A DNA stretch of 34,758 nucleotides from NCBI RefSeq assembly GCF_005889725.1, contig NZ_VCKX01000115.1:1-34758 (forward strand), given 5' to 3'. Positions 1-8,076 of this stretch are shown one piece after another (positions within the stretch are counted from its first letter, which is position 1; the number at the start of each line of letters is the position of its first letter). The stretch comes from Nonomuraea zeae. GTDB taxonomy: Bacteria > Actinomycetota > Actinomycetes > Streptosporangiales > Streptosporangiaceae. The notes beneath the pieces were generated by a model. That model saw nothing but the letters and a program-made list of their open reading frames with translations, ran no database searches and was not told the DNA's origin. Both the position numbers and the translations under genes were made by a program.

Positions 1-87
1 GCTCAGGCTCGTGGGCCGGGTGGCCGCCTGGGCGGGAAGGGTCACGAACGTCGTGGCGAGCGCAAGGCAGGCGACAGCGAGCTTCAT
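1..87 (-). CDS. Secreted protein, N-terminal fragment (cut by window edge)
   Basis: Only the first 29 codons lie inside the window. The peptide starts MKLAVACLALATT and continues through a hydrophobic core to LPAQA-ATRP, a classic Sec signal peptide with an AQA cleavage motif at about residue 21. A GGAG Shine-Dalgarno lies eight bases upstream of the ATG, which makes the start convincing. Nothing of the mature protein can be classified. The 226 bases between this start and the next gene hold no coding sequence that I can support. Confidence 0.7.
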   Translation of the reverse strand, partial: MKLAVACLALATTFVTLPAQAATRPTSLS

Positions 88-313
88 CGGGATATCTCCA
101 GGTGAGAGGGGTCGTGCTGCGATGTGGACCATCTTGTCGAGCACGCCGTCCCAGCGGATCGCCGGTGCGACGGATTCCCGCTCGCTCGTGGGAGCGAGGA
201 ACGGAATCACCCGTACCGGCGATGCCACAGGCTCCGGGGGAGGCCGAGTACGCCCTCATGAGCCTCCGCGTCGCCCTCGTCGTGGCCGTGAGCAGCCCGG
301 CGCCGTCCGGTGC

Positions 314-835
314 TCAACCGAGGATCAGCGCGGCGATGACGAGGAGGCAGCCGCCGATGACCACCGTGTGCCGGATGTTCTGCAGGATGGGCATGACCCA
401 GGTGGGGAAGGCGCTCTCGGCCGCGGCGAGCAGGGCCCGGATGTCGATGCGCTGGAGCGTCGGGTCGCCCTTGCGGTCGAAGGCCGCCCGCACCGACTTG
501 GCGGCGGTGAGCTGGCTGTGGAGGATGAGGAAGTTGCCGACGAGGACGATCGGCTGGAAGACCCAGGACAGGGTCTGGCCCCAGTGGTTCCCGGCGAGGT
601 TCAGGACGGCCAGGGCCGTCATGATCAGCGCGACGGTGGCGGGGACCGCCGTTTCGTGGCCGCTGGCGTCGAAGCTGAGCTTGTTCTCCGCGAGGACGCT
701 GACGGGGACGCCCTGACGACGCAGCTCGGCCTCGGCGGCGTCCTTCGCGGCGGGGCCGTAGCGGTGGCGCACCAGCGGGATGCTGATGAAGGCCAGGGCG
801 ATGAGCAGTTGCAGGACGGCGGCGAAGGCGATCAT
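314..835 (-). CDS. Small integral membrane protein, uncharacterised
   Basis: This 173-residue protein has about four predicted membrane segments: residues 1-20 (start MIAFAAVLQLLIALAF), about 66-84 and 88-106 as a close pair, and 152-172 at the extreme C-terminus. A polar stretch at about 24-62 is rich in Ala, Arg and Glu, and another at about 108-148 contains a DRKGDPTLQRIDIRALLAAAE segment. A GAGGAG ribosome site sits eight bases upstream of the ATG. I recognise no family with certainty. The gene stands alone, with a 184-base gap before the broken LysR gene and no visible operon partner. Confidence 0.75.
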   Translation of the reverse strand: MIAFAAVLQLLIALAFISIPLVRHRYGPAAKDAAEAELRRQGVPVSVLAENKLSFDASGHETAVPATVALIMTALAVLNLAGNHWGQTLSWVFQPIVLVGNFLILHSQLTAAKSVRAAFDRKGDPTLQRIDIRALLAAAESAFPTWVMPILQNIRHTVVIGGCLLVIAALILG

Positions 836-1019
836 GGTGGGTTCTCCTCATCGGTGTGCTCGGCGGGGTTCCTGCCGAACCCCGCCGGGGGGTGATGAGG
901 AAGACGATGCCGACCGTGGCTACCAGCCGGCTGACGCGGCGCTGATACGTGCGGGTGGCGGCTGACAGCGATCGCTTGAGGCCGGTCTCAAGAGCCGGGG
1001 ACAGGCCCGCGCCGGAGCG

Positions 1020-1795
1020 TCACGCTCGCGAGGCCCGTTCCAGGGCATGCAGGACCGCCTGTACGGCGGGCCGTCCCTCGCTGCCCGGACGCAGCAGCGC
1101 CACGATGTCGCGACCGGCGTGCTCGGCCACGACGTCGATGACCCGTACCCGCGGATGCTGGTGCAGGTGGGCCAGGGCGGGGATGAACGCGATCCCGTGA
1201 CCGGCCGCGACCAGCGCGGCCACGACGGCGGAGTCGCTGCTGCGGTGCACGACGTCGGGAACGAGGCCCGCCTGGCGGCACAGCGCCTCGGCGAGCTGGC
1301 CGAAGTAGGTGCCTGCCTCGCCGGCGATCCAGCGCTCACCGGCCAGCTCGGCGAGCGGCACCGATCGATCTGCCCGGACGCCACCATGATGGCGGAGTCC
1401 TCGGCGACCAGGCTGCGGCCTTCCACCCGGAGCAGCGGGTGCTCCCCGGCGAGGCCGGTCAGCAGCCGCGGCAGCACGTTGATCGCCAGAGTCTGCACCA
1501 GCCCGACGCGGACCGTGCCCGACAGGGTGCCGCTGAGCCGTTCGACGGCGGCCCCGGCGGCCTCGATCTCGGCGAGCACCCGCTCCGCCCGCAGCGCGAG
1601 CACCTGTCCGGCCTCGGTGAGCCGCAGGCCGCGGCCGACCTTCTCGGTCAGCGGCACGCCGACGCCGCGCTGCAACGCGGCGAGCTGGTGGCTGGCCGCC
1701 GAGCGCGACAGGTGCAGGGCCTCGGCCGCGGCCGTGAGCGTCCCGCGCAGCCGCAGCTCGTGCAGCAGGCGCAGGGCCGGAACCGGCAGCGTCAT
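1020..1795 (-). pseudogene. LysR-family regulator, broken by internal deletion and frameshift
   Basis: The first part encodes a typical LysR N-terminus: a winged helix-turn-helix (PALRLLHELRLRGTLTAAAE, then LSRSAASHQLAALQR) followed by the linker helix and the start of the substrate-binding domain (GTVRVGLVQTLAINVLPRLL). Near 1365 the frame fails after SGQIDR. The C-terminal half of the same domain resumes in another frame at VPLAELAGERWIAGEAGTYF and runs to a natural stop at 1020. LysR proteins normally have about 40 more residues between these segments, so the lesion is a deletion of roughly 120-140 bases plus a frameshift. An ATG eight codons further upstream (1819) is an alternative start. 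The gene diverges from the PLP enzyme at 1897, the classic LysR-target layout, so it was probably that gene's regulator. A sequencing error alone would not explain the missing residues. Confidence 0.75.
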
Positions 1796-1815
1796 TGGTG
1801 CACGATATCGAACGA

Positions 1816-1833
1816 TCAACGGGAGATTGTTGA
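1816..1833. promoter_or_regulatory. Candidate LysR-type operator between divergent genes
   Basis: TCAAC and GTTGA form an inverted repeat separated by eight bases. It sits in the 101-base gap between the LysR remnant and the PLP-enzyme gene, where LysR regulators usually bind T-N11-A dyads. Function is inferred from position and symmetry only. Confidence 0.4.
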
Positions 1834-1896
1834 GCTTGTCCCGTCAGGTGGGGGTCTGTTGTGCTGGAGATCTCCGACCAGCAGAAGGGCGGCGCG

Positions 1897-3162
1897 ATGA
1901 CCGCGGCCGAACAGATCCAGGACCGGAGCTCCTCCGACGGGCTGCCGTACGAGCCCGGGGCCTTCCTGACCGGCACCGAGGCCCACCTGCGCAAGCAGGC
2001 CGAGGCGTGGCGGCACATCCGGCGCAGGCGGGCCGAGGGCGCCGGGCTGCACAACGTCAGCGGGCTCGAACGGGGGCTGCCCCAGCAGGACAGCGGCGAC
2101 CTGGACGACGAGTGGAGCGGCGCGCTGTACGGGGAGCGGGTGCGCGACCTGGGCCTGGCCCACCTGGGCGGGACCGCGGACCTGGACGACGTCATGGTGA
2201 CGAACCGGCTGACGGCGGCCCTGTTCGCGGCCATGCAGGTGACCGTGCGGCCCGGCGCCACGGTCATCGGCGTCTCGCCCGCCTACAGCCACCCGGCCAT
2301 CGTGCGAGCGGTCCGCGACGCGGGCGGGCACTTCGTGGACACGGTGGGGGCGGCCGGGTTCGAGGCGGCGCTGCGCGAGCATCCCGAGGTCTCGGTGGTG
2401 ACGCTGACCCGGCTGGCGGTCACGTACGACATCCTCGGCGAGGACGACCTGCGGCGCGTGGTCGAGCTCGCGCACGCGCGCGGCGCGGTGGTCGTCGTGG
2501 ACGACGCCGGAGGCGCGCGGGTCGGCCCGGCGGTCGCCGGCCAGCCGCGCACGCTGGAGCTCGGCGCCGACCTCGGCGCCACCGGCCTGGACAAGTACGG
2601 GGTGATCGGCCCCCGCGTGGGCCTGCTCGGCGGGCGGGCCGATCTCGTCGCCCGGGTCCGGGCCCGCTGCTACGAGCTGGGCACGGAGTGCCGGCCGGTG
2701 CTCTATCCCGCCGTCGCGAACTGCCTGGAGTCCTACCGGCCAGAGCGCGTCCGCGAGCTGGTCGGCTCCACCCGCGAGGTGGGCGCGGCCCTGCGGGCCC
2801 GGCTGGGGGACGCGCTGGTCGAGGAGACCCCGTTCATCACTCGCATCCCCGGCGAGGCCGTCGCCGCCGAGCTGTCCCGCCGGGCCGGGGGCGGGGCGGT
2901 GACGCCGGCACCCATCGAGGCCACCGCCCTGCTCGCGATGGCGCTGCTGCGCGACCACGGCCTGCTGACCGTGCACTTCGCGGGCCTGCCACCGGGCACG
3001 GCGGCGCTGCTGATCAAGTTCCTGCCGCCGGAGACGATCGCCGTCCTGGGCGGTCCGGACGCCTTCGCCGCCGCCGTGGACGACTCGCTCGACCGGGCGG
3101 CGAGCGCGCTGACCGGCGAGGACGCCGTCCGGCTCCTGCTGTTCGGGCCCACGTCCGGCTGA
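1897..3162 (+). CDS. PLP-dependent fold-type I enzyme (SelA / aminotransferase class V-like)
   Basis: A 421-residue protein with the hallmarks of a fold-type I PLP enzyme. It has a cofactor-binding N-half with NRLTAALFAAMQVTVRPGA at about 103-121, an Asp segment VVVVDDAGGAR at about 198-208 expected to contact the pyridine nitrogen, and the likely Schiff-base lysine at about residue 233 in GLDKYGVIGPRVGLLGG. The spacing resembles SelA-like and class V proteins more than classical transaminases, but the substrate cannot be read from sequence. I chose the ATG at 1897, preceded by GAAGGG. An in-frame GTG at 1861 would add 12 residues and overlap the regulatory gap. It diverges from a broken LysR gene, so its control may now be altered. 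Its stop lies only 10 bases from the convergent DUF418 gene. Confidence 0.8.
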   Translation: MTAAEQIQDRSSSDGLPYEPGAFLTGTEAHLRKQAEAWRHIRRRRAEGAGLHNVSGLERGLPQQDSGDLDDEWSGALYGERVRDLGLAHLGGTADLDDVMVTNRLTAALFAAMQVTVRPGATVIGVSPAYSHPAIVRAVRDAGGHFVDTVGAAGFEAALREHPEVSVVTLTRLAVTYDILGEDDLRRVVELAHARGAVVVVDDAGGARVGPAVAGQPRTLELGADLGATGLDKYGVIGPRVGLLGGRADLVARVRARCYELGTECRPVLYPAVANCLESYRPERVRELVGSTREVGAALRARLGDALVEETPFITRIPGEAVAAELSRRAGGGAVTPAPIEATALLAMALLRDHGLLTVHFAGLPPGTAALLIKFLPPETIAVLGGPDAFAAAVDDSLDRAASALTGEDAVRLLLFGPTSG

Positions 3163-3172
3163 CCGCACCGGC

Positions 3173-4312
3173 TCAGGTCGTGGCGTCCGCGGCGCGCCGC
3201 GACCAGGGCGCCTGGTACGCCCACTGCCAGGCCAGTTCGAGCGGCCCCCGCCGGAACCGGCGCAACCACAGCGTGGCGAGCGTCATGAACAGCAGGCAGA
3301 TGCCCGCCCACGCCACCGGAACCCACCACGGGCGCGCGGGGTCGAGGCGGGTGGCCAGCCCCAGGCCCCAGCCGTAGCAGAGGGCGCTCGCGACGAGGTT
3401 CTGCAGGACGTAGCAGGACAGCGCCGCCCGGCCGACGTCGCTGAGCGCGGTGCGCAGCCGCCCGGGGGCGCCGCGCAGGCCGAGCACGATCGAGGTGATC
3501 AGCCCGAGCAGGCCGAGGGCGACCAGCGGCGGGAGGAGGTACCGGTCGACGGCGAACCAGGCGGGGCCCGCGTAGGCGGTGGCCAGGTTCAGGGGCGCGG
3601 CGACGCCCAGGCCGAGGACGGCCAGCCTCCTGCGCAGCCGCGCGCCGCCCTCGCCGGGCTCGAAGACGCCCGCGCGCAGCAGCCGCGCGCCGAGCAGGAA
3701 CAGCACGATCCCCATGGGAATGATGAAGATCAGCTCGGCCCGGTAGACGGCGAGGTTCTGCAGCCGGGCGGCGACCTGCTCGGGCCAGCTCCCCTCGGCG
3801 AAGAGCCCGCCCGCGGCGCCTCCGGAGGTCCCGCCGCCGGCGGCCAGAAGGGCCAGCGTCAGCAGGCTGACCAGCGCGACGTGCAGCGCGCCCGCGGCGA
3901 CCATCCACGCCGTGACCGCGCGCTCGCTCCGCCCGATCAGGTACGCGACGATCACCGATGTCAGCGCGTACCCCATCAGCACGTCGAACTCGAAGATCAG
4001 GACGAAGTGCAGCACCCCTTCGGCGAACAGCAGCGCGGCCCGCCACAGATACCGGCCGGGCCAGGCCAGCCCCTTACGCACGGCGCTCCGGTACTGCAGC
4101 TCCAGCCCGATCCCGAACAGCAGCGTCAGCAGCCCCAGGAACTTGCCGTTCGTGAGGAACCGCAGGAACGTCTCCACCGCCCCGGAAGCACCCCAGGTCG
4201 CCATGAAGCCCGCAGGACCCCCTGGATCAGTAAAAATCCAGATATTGGTGCCTAGGGTGCCCAGGATGGCCACCCCGCGCAGCACGTCCAATGCGTCGAT
4301 GCGTCTGTTCAC
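3173..4312 (-). CDS. DUF418 family membrane protein (YeiB-like)
   Basis: A polytopic membrane protein of 379 residues. It opens with NRRIDALDVLRGVAILGTL, the N-terminal motif typical of YeiB/DUF418 proteins, followed by about eight to ten hydrophobic segments. The C-terminus carries the DUF418 signature: a final membrane segment, then LRRFRRGPLELAWQWAYQ. The start is the GTG at 4312, preceded by GGAAAG. A longer reading frame upstream has no membrane character and overlaps the neighbouring flavoprotein gene, so I reject it. Members are presumed transporters or acyltransferase-like membrane proteins, but no function is established. It is convergent with the PLP gene and stands 107 bases downstream of the flavoprotein gene on the same strand, so co-transcription is possible. 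Confidence 0.88.
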   Translation of the reverse strand: MNRRIDALDVLRGVAILGTLGTNIWIFTDPGGPAGFMATWGASGAVETFLRFLTNGKFLGLLTLLFGIGLELQYRSAVRKGLAWPGRYLWRAALLFAEGVLHFVLIFEFDVLMGYALTSVIVAYLIGRSERAVTAWMVAAGALHVALVSLLTLALLAAGGGTSGGAAGGLFAEGSWPEQVAARLQNLAVYRAELIFIIPMGIVLFLLGARLLRAGVFEPGEGGARLRRRLAVLGLGVAAPLNLATAYAGPAWFAVDRYLLPPLVALGLLGLITSIVLGLRGAPGRLRTALSDVGRAALSCYVLQNLVASALCYGWGLGLATRLDPARPWWVPVAWAGICLLFMTLATLWLRRFRRGPLELAWQWAYQAPWSRRAADATT

Positions 4313-4419
4313 CTTTCCAGCCTCACCCCGTGATCGGCCGCCGGGCTCGTCCGCACAGGGGAAAACAGCCGTACATCCATCGATGTACCGGGTCCTCCCG
4401 GGGACGTGGTCCCGAGCGG

Positions 4420-6051
4420 TCAGGAGCCGCCGGGCGGCCGGACCGACAGGGCGTGGCGGAACACGTCGCGCGGGTCGAAGCGGGCCTTCACCCGCTGCAG
4501 GCGCGCGTAGTTGGCGCCGTAGTAGATCGTGGACCACGGCACGCCCGAGGTGTTCCAGGCGGGATCGGCGTGGTCCACGTCGGGGTAGTTGATGTACGCG
4601 CCGCCGCAGGCGCCACCGGGCACCGGCGCCCCTCCGGTGGCCGCGAACGTCTTGCGATGCAGCTCGCGCACCCACGCGAGCTGCGCCGCGCCGTCTTGGC
4701 CCGCCTCCCAGGTGGCCAGGTGCAGCACCTTCAGCACCGACTCGCGTTCGACCGTCGCGGTGGCGGCCGGGCGGACGGTGTTGACGCGGCCCCCGTACGA
4801 CAGGAGCCAGAGCATCCCGGTCCGCGAGACCTCACCGGCCGTCCCCAGGTGGTCGAAGGCCACGTCCGCCTGCTCGTCGGTGAACGGTCTGCGCAGGTAC
4901 GCGGACTTGCCCTTGTAGCGGCCCGACTCCGACTCGGCGCCGAGCGACAGCGTGCGCACCGCCTGGAACCACGGGTCGCGCTGCAACGGCGGCACGTACA
5001 CCTCGGGGGTGACCCCCTCGGCCACGGCGGCGAAGTGGTCGCGCAGGAGCTGCTCGGCGCCGGGCACGCCGGCGTCGATCTGGGTGGGCATGACGATCCC
5101 GCCGGGATCGTCGCCCGGCTGCCGCCCGGGGATCAGCAGCGACCCCCACAGCGAGGCGTACGGGCTGCCCGGCTCGCTGTTGCGCACGTGCCACTCCCCG
5201 TGGTTGCGCAGCAGCCGGCGGAACGACTCCTTGGTCATGCCGTTCCAGGACCAGATGGCGACGCCGGACAGCACCGTGGCGGGCGGCCGGGGGAGCAGCT
5301 TGCCCGGGTCGTCGCCCCGGGCGGCCGGGTCGCGCATCCAGTAGCGGGTCACGATGCCGAAGTTCCCGCCGCCGCCGCCCGTGTGCGCCCACCACAGGTC
5401 GTGGTTGGGGTCCGCCGGGTTCCTGCTCGCCACCACCGCGCGGGCCCGTCCCGACCGGTCGACCACCACGACCTCGACGGCCTCCAGGTAGTCCACGGTG
5501 AGGCCGTGGCGGCGCGACAGCGGGCCGTACCCGCCGCCCGCGATGTGCCCCCCGGCGGCCACGCCCCCGCATTGGCCGCCGGGGATGGTGACACCCCATC
5601 CGAGATAGAGCTCGCGATAGGCCTGCATGAGCGTGGCCCCGGCCTCGATGGCGAAGGCGCCGCGCTTCTCGTCGAAGTACACCTCCGACATCTCGCACAG
5701 GTCGATCACCACTTGCGAGCCGTCGCCGATGAAGTTCTCGTAGCAGTGGCCGCCGCTGCGCACGGTCACCCGGCGGTTCGCGCGGACGGCCTCGGTCACG
5801 GCCGCGACGACCTGCTCCGTGGAGCCGGCCAAGCAGAAGTATTCGGGTTCGTGGCGGAAGCGCTGGTTCGTCCTGCGGACCGCCAGGTCCTCGTAGCGGG
5901 GGTCGCCCGGCCGTACGACGACCGGGCCGAAGACCTGACCCTCCGTCGCCGCCCGCGCGGCCGGGGTCAAGCCCGCCGCCACGGCCGTGCCGCCCAGTGC
6001 CGCCGTGCCGCCGAGAAATCCGCGGCGTGTGACCTTGCCCATGGTCCCCAT
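4420..6051 (-). CDS. Tat-exported FAD-linked oxidoreductase with berberine-bridge C-terminal domain
   Basis: A 543-residue secreted flavoprotein. Residues 1-34 form a Tat signal (VTRRGFLGG, then a hydrophobic stretch ending PAARA-A). The FAD_binding_4 domain follows, with VRSGGHCYENF at 98-107. His102 aligns with the histidine that carries the 8-alpha flavin link, and Cys161 in GGQCGGVAAGGHIAGGGYG aligns with the cysteine of bicovalent flavin oxidases, so double covalent attachment is likely. The C-terminus has the BBE motif (YINYPDVDH, then YYGANYARLQRVKARFDP and FRHALSV). Family members oxidise sugars, alcohols or secondary metabolites outside the cytoplasm; the substrate here is unknown. 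Start choice is between the ATG at 6051 and one three codons later preceded by GGGGA. It diverges from a small secreted protein across a palindrome at 6132. Confidence 0.92.
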   Translation of the reverse strand: MGTMGKVTRRGFLGGTAALGGTAVAAGLTPAARAATEGQVFGPVVVRPGDPRYEDLAVRRTNQRFRHEPEYFCLAGSTEQVVAAVTEAVRANRRVTVRSGGHCYENFIGDGSQVVIDLCEMSEVYFDEKRGAFAIEAGATLMQAYRELYLGWGVTIPGGQCGGVAAGGHIAGGGYGPLSRRHGLTVDYLEAVEVVVVDRSGRARAVVASRNPADPNHDLWWAHTGGGGGNFGIVTRYWMRDPAARGDDPGKLLPRPPATVLSGVAIWSWNGMTKESFRRLLRNHGEWHVRNSEPGSPYASLWGSLLIPGRQPGDDPGGIVMPTQIDAGVPGAEQLLRDHFAAVAEGVTPEVYVPPLQRDPWFQAVRTLSLGAESESGRYKGKSAYLRRPFTDEQADVAFDHLGTAGEVSRTGMLWLLSYGGRVNTVRPAATATVERESVLKVLHLATWEAGQDGAAQLAWVRELHRKTFAATGGAPVPGGACGGAYINYPDVDHADPAWNTSGVPWSTIYYGANYARLQRVKARFDPRDVFRHALSVRPPGGS

Positions 6052-6131
6052 CCCTGGTGCTCGTCCGGAGGTACGCGACTCACGCTAGAAGCGGGGCCGG
6101 ATCCGGAGAATGCAGCCAGGCGTACGGCGCG

Positions 6132-6149
6132 GGTGTAGGTAGCTACACC
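6132..6149. promoter_or_regulatory. Candidate operator palindrome
   Basis: GGTGTAG and CTACACC flank a four-base centre (GTAG), a 14-of-18 symmetric site in the 202-base divergent region between the flavoprotein and the small secreted protein. A direct repeat CCGGCAAG also occurs at 6154 and 6186. The arrangement suits a dimeric repressor, but no regulator gene lies beside it. Confidence 0.4.
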
Positions 6150-6253
6150 TGTCCCGGCAAGAAAGTTGAAAGCGGAAGCTTCTTTCCGGCAAGTGGCTTG
6201 AAATCGGTCCCTTGCACACTGCGGTCATCCCACCAGGAAAGGATCGCCCCCCG

Positions 6254-6751
6254 ATGACGATCAGCCGCAGCCTAGCCGTCCTGGCCATCGCCGCCACCGC
6301 GACCCTCACGATCACCACCGCCGCAGCCCAGGCCGCGACGCCCGCCGCGGACTCGGCTGCGGGCTCAGCCGCCAAGGCATGGGGCCCCTACTACGCTCCC
6401 GGGCACGCCGCCAGGGCCGCGGGCACGCTGACCGCCACCGGCGAGGACCACGCCGACATCCCGGCCGCCTCCGTGCTGAAGGTCTCCGGCAAGGTGTACG
6501 ACCAGACCCGCAAGTCCGCCACCTGCGGCTGGGCCGTCTTCCGCATCACCTACCGGGACGCGAAGAACAACCTGCCGTTCAAGCACCACAGCGTCCGCGA
6601 CTGCACCTACCGGACCGCCAAGCGCTTCTCGTTCGAGCACCACGACGTCTACCAGGTCGAGCTCAAGGTCTGCGCCGGAGGCAAGACCGCCAAGCCCTCG
6701 CTGACCTGCCTGTACGCCGGCACCTGGAAGACCCTCTACCTGTCGAAGTGA
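6254..6751 (+). CDS. Small secreted protein, uncharacterised
   Basis: A 165-residue protein with a clear Sec signal peptide (TISRSLAVLAIAATATLTI, cleavage after AAAQA near residue 27), then an Ala-rich spacer and a mature domain of about 115 residues. The mature part is basic and aromatic (VYDQTRKSATCGWAVFRITY, KHHSVRDCTYRTAKRFSF), with four cysteines that could form two disulfides, and it ends YAGTWKTLYLSK. The start at 6254 follows AGGAAAGGA. An upstream in-frame ATG at 6212 precedes this ribosome site and is rejected. I recognise no family. It is monocistronic, ending at a strong hairpin shared with the convergent Asp-box gene. Confidence 0.82.
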   Translation: MTISRSLAVLAIAATATLTITTAAAQAATPAADSAAGSAAKAWGPYYAPGHAARAAGTLTATGEDHADIPAASVLKVSGKVYDQTRKSATCGWAVFRITYRDAKNNLPFKHHSVRDCTYRTAKRFSFEHHDVYQVELKVCAGGKTAKPSLTCLYAGTWKTLYLSK

Positions 6752-6767
6752 CACCCGGCGAAACGGC

Positions 6768-6808
6768 ACGGCAGCGCTCACCCTCGTCATGGAGGTGAGC
6801 GCTGCCGT
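6768..6808. terminator. Bidirectional hairpin terminator
   Basis: A perfect 15-bp stem (ACGGCAGCGCTCACC pairing with GGTGAGCGCTGCCGT) with an 11-base loop lies between the convergent stops at 6751 and 6815. No U-run follows, as is normal for actinomycete hairpin terminators. Confidence 0.85.
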
Positions 6809-6814
6809 CGTGGG

Positions 6815-7939
6815 TCAGACCTCCTCCGACACCCCCAGGTACATCACCTTCGGGTTCGACGGGTTGAACGTGATGGACGTGACCCGGTCGTAGTTGTTGT
6901 GCCGCGTGGTGACCCGGTTCCGGCGCGAGTCGTAGGTGTAGATGTCCGTGCCGGTCCCCGACCAGCCGGTCCCGAACGTGAAGTACACCACGCCGGGGTC
7001 CGTCGGGTGGGCGGCGATCAGCGGGCCGTTGGGCAGCGTGACGTCGTTGCCGTGGTCCACGACCGGGGTGAAGTGCCGGCCGCCGTCGAGCGAGCGGTAG
7101 ATGTGCCGGCCGCCCGAGGGCACGCCCGCGTCCAGCTCCGCCAGGTTGAGCCCCATCGCGTACACCACGTTGGGCGCCGCGGGGGAGATCGCCGCGCTGA
7201 ACACGTTGACCCGGTCGCCCAGCCCGGCGGCCGTGCTCCACGTACGGCCGCCGTCGTAGGTGACCCGGGCGCCGGTGCCGGAGCCGCCCAGCACCACGTG
7301 GTTCAGGTTGTACGGGTCGAACACCGCCGTGTACACCATGAGCAGCTCGCTGTCCGGCCAGGCCGGCACCCCGACGGGCCGCCACGTACGCCCGCCGTCC
7401 TTCGACTCGTGGAGCTGTCCGTCCCCGTCGGCCACCCGCAGGCGGTCGGCGCGCAGCCGGTCGGCGCCGAGCCCGACCAGTTCGCCGGACGGCGACGTGA
7501 GCGGGGCCGCGCCGCCGGGCGTGACGGCCGAGACGTTGCCGTCCCGGTCCCAGGCGTAGGCCCGGTCGCCGCGCGCCGCCACCAGCTCGATGTGCGAGCC
7601 GTTCACCTTGCTCACCGGCGCCCACGTGCAGCCGGCGTCATCGGAGCGCGACAGCACGTTGTTCGACAGCGCGAGCAACTGGTTGGGGCGGTCGAGGGCG
7701 ATCAGCCCGGTGGTGTAGACGATCGGCTCCAGCACCTTGCTGGTCGGCGCGAGCGTCTGGCCCTCATTCCGGGTGTACGTCACAGTTCCGTCACCCGTGA
7801 CCGTCTCACAGGCCGGCTGCCGCCACCGGCTGAAGCCGTCAAAGCCGTCGCCGGCCTGCTCCGGGTCCGCGGCGGCTGGCCCGGCCGCGGACAGGACCGC
7901 GAGCGCGGTCGCCAGTCCGATGGTGAGCACCTTGTTCAC
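6815..7939 (-). CDS. Secreted Asp-box (BNR) repeat protein, beta-propeller type
   Basis: A 374-residue exported protein. The signal peptide covers residues 1-24 (KVLTIGLATALAVLSAAGPAAA-D). Four Asp boxes are visible: about 99-106 (SDDAGCTW), 179-186 (SKDGGRTW), 227-234 (TYDGGRTW) and 283-290 (SLDGGRHF). This is the hallmark of sialidase, VPS10 and photosystem-assembly type propellers. A propeller fold is well supported, while sialidase activity is not: I see no arginine triad or FRIP motif. The start is a GTG at 7939 behind GAGGAGA. The upstream mRNA can fold into a nested hairpin (7950-8000) touching the ribosome site. It is convergent with the small secreted protein and divergent from a TrmB-type regulator, which may control it. 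Confidence 0.85.
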   Translation of the reverse strand: MNKVLTIGLATALAVLSAAGPAAADPEQAGDGFDGFSRWRQPACETVTGDGTVTYTRNEGQTLAPTSKVLEPIVYTTGLIALDRPNQLLALSNNVLSRSDDAGCTWAPVSKVNGSHIELVAARGDRAYAWDRDGNVSAVTPGGAAPLTSPSGELVGLGADRLRADRLRVADGDGQLHESKDGGRTWRPVGVPAWPDSELLMVYTAVFDPYNLNHVVLGGSGTGARVTYDGGRTWSTAAGLGDRVNVFSAAISPAAPNVVYAMGLNLAELDAGVPSGGRHIYRSLDGGRHFTPVVDHGNDVTLPNGPLIAAHPTDPGVVYFTFGTGWSGTGTDIYTYDSRRNRVTTRHNNYDRVTSITFNPSNPKVMYLGVSEEV

Positions 7940-7949
7940 AATGTCTCCT

Positions 7950-8000
7950 CGATAGGCCGAGCTGGTGGGACGTCGGAAGGTCCCATGTCCCGTCCTATCG
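7950..8000. promoter_or_regulatory. Nested inverted repeats in divergent promoter / 5' UTR
   Basis: An outer pair CGATAGG (7950-7956) and CCTATCG (7994-8000) encloses an inner pair TGGGAC (7966-7971) and GTCCCA (7980-7985). The stem begins at the ribosome site of the Asp-box gene on the minus strand, so it could act as an RNA structure or as a double operator. Confidence 0.4.
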
Positions 8001-8060
8001 GGGAGTAGATCGCCGAAGCTAGCCGAAACGGTTGGCAGGTTTACGACATTGCATGGATCT

Positions 8061-8072
8061 GACAAGCTTGTC
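8061..8072. promoter_or_regulatory. Perfect 12-bp palindrome at the start of the TrmB-type gene
   Basis: GACAAGCTTGTC is perfectly self-complementary and ends four bases before the ATG at 8077. It is a candidate autoregulatory operator. If the gene starts at 8053 instead, it would lie inside codons 3-7. Confidence 0.4.
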
Positions 8073-8076
8073 GATC

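Noticed and set aside
1866..1875. GGAGATCTCC palindrome near the PLP gene as operator
   Set aside because: At ten bases, lying downstream of the better LysR-type dyad and possibly inside the coding region if the GTG at 1861 is used, it is likely chance.
1047..3377. A 776-codon plus-strand open frame covering LysR and the PLP gene
   Set aside because: Its translation is Arg/Gly/Pro low-complexity, while the overlapping frames carry clear LysR and PLP motifs.
4313..4675. N-terminal extension of the DUF418 protein by 121 codons
   Set aside because: The added sequence is Arg-rich, overlaps the C-terminus of the flavoprotein gene and lacks a ribosome site. The GTG at 4312 begins exactly at the conserved N-terminal motif.
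6815..7939. Calling the Asp-box protein a sialidase
   Set aside because: Asp boxes occur in many propellers. No FRIP motif or arginine triad was seen, so only the fold is claimed.
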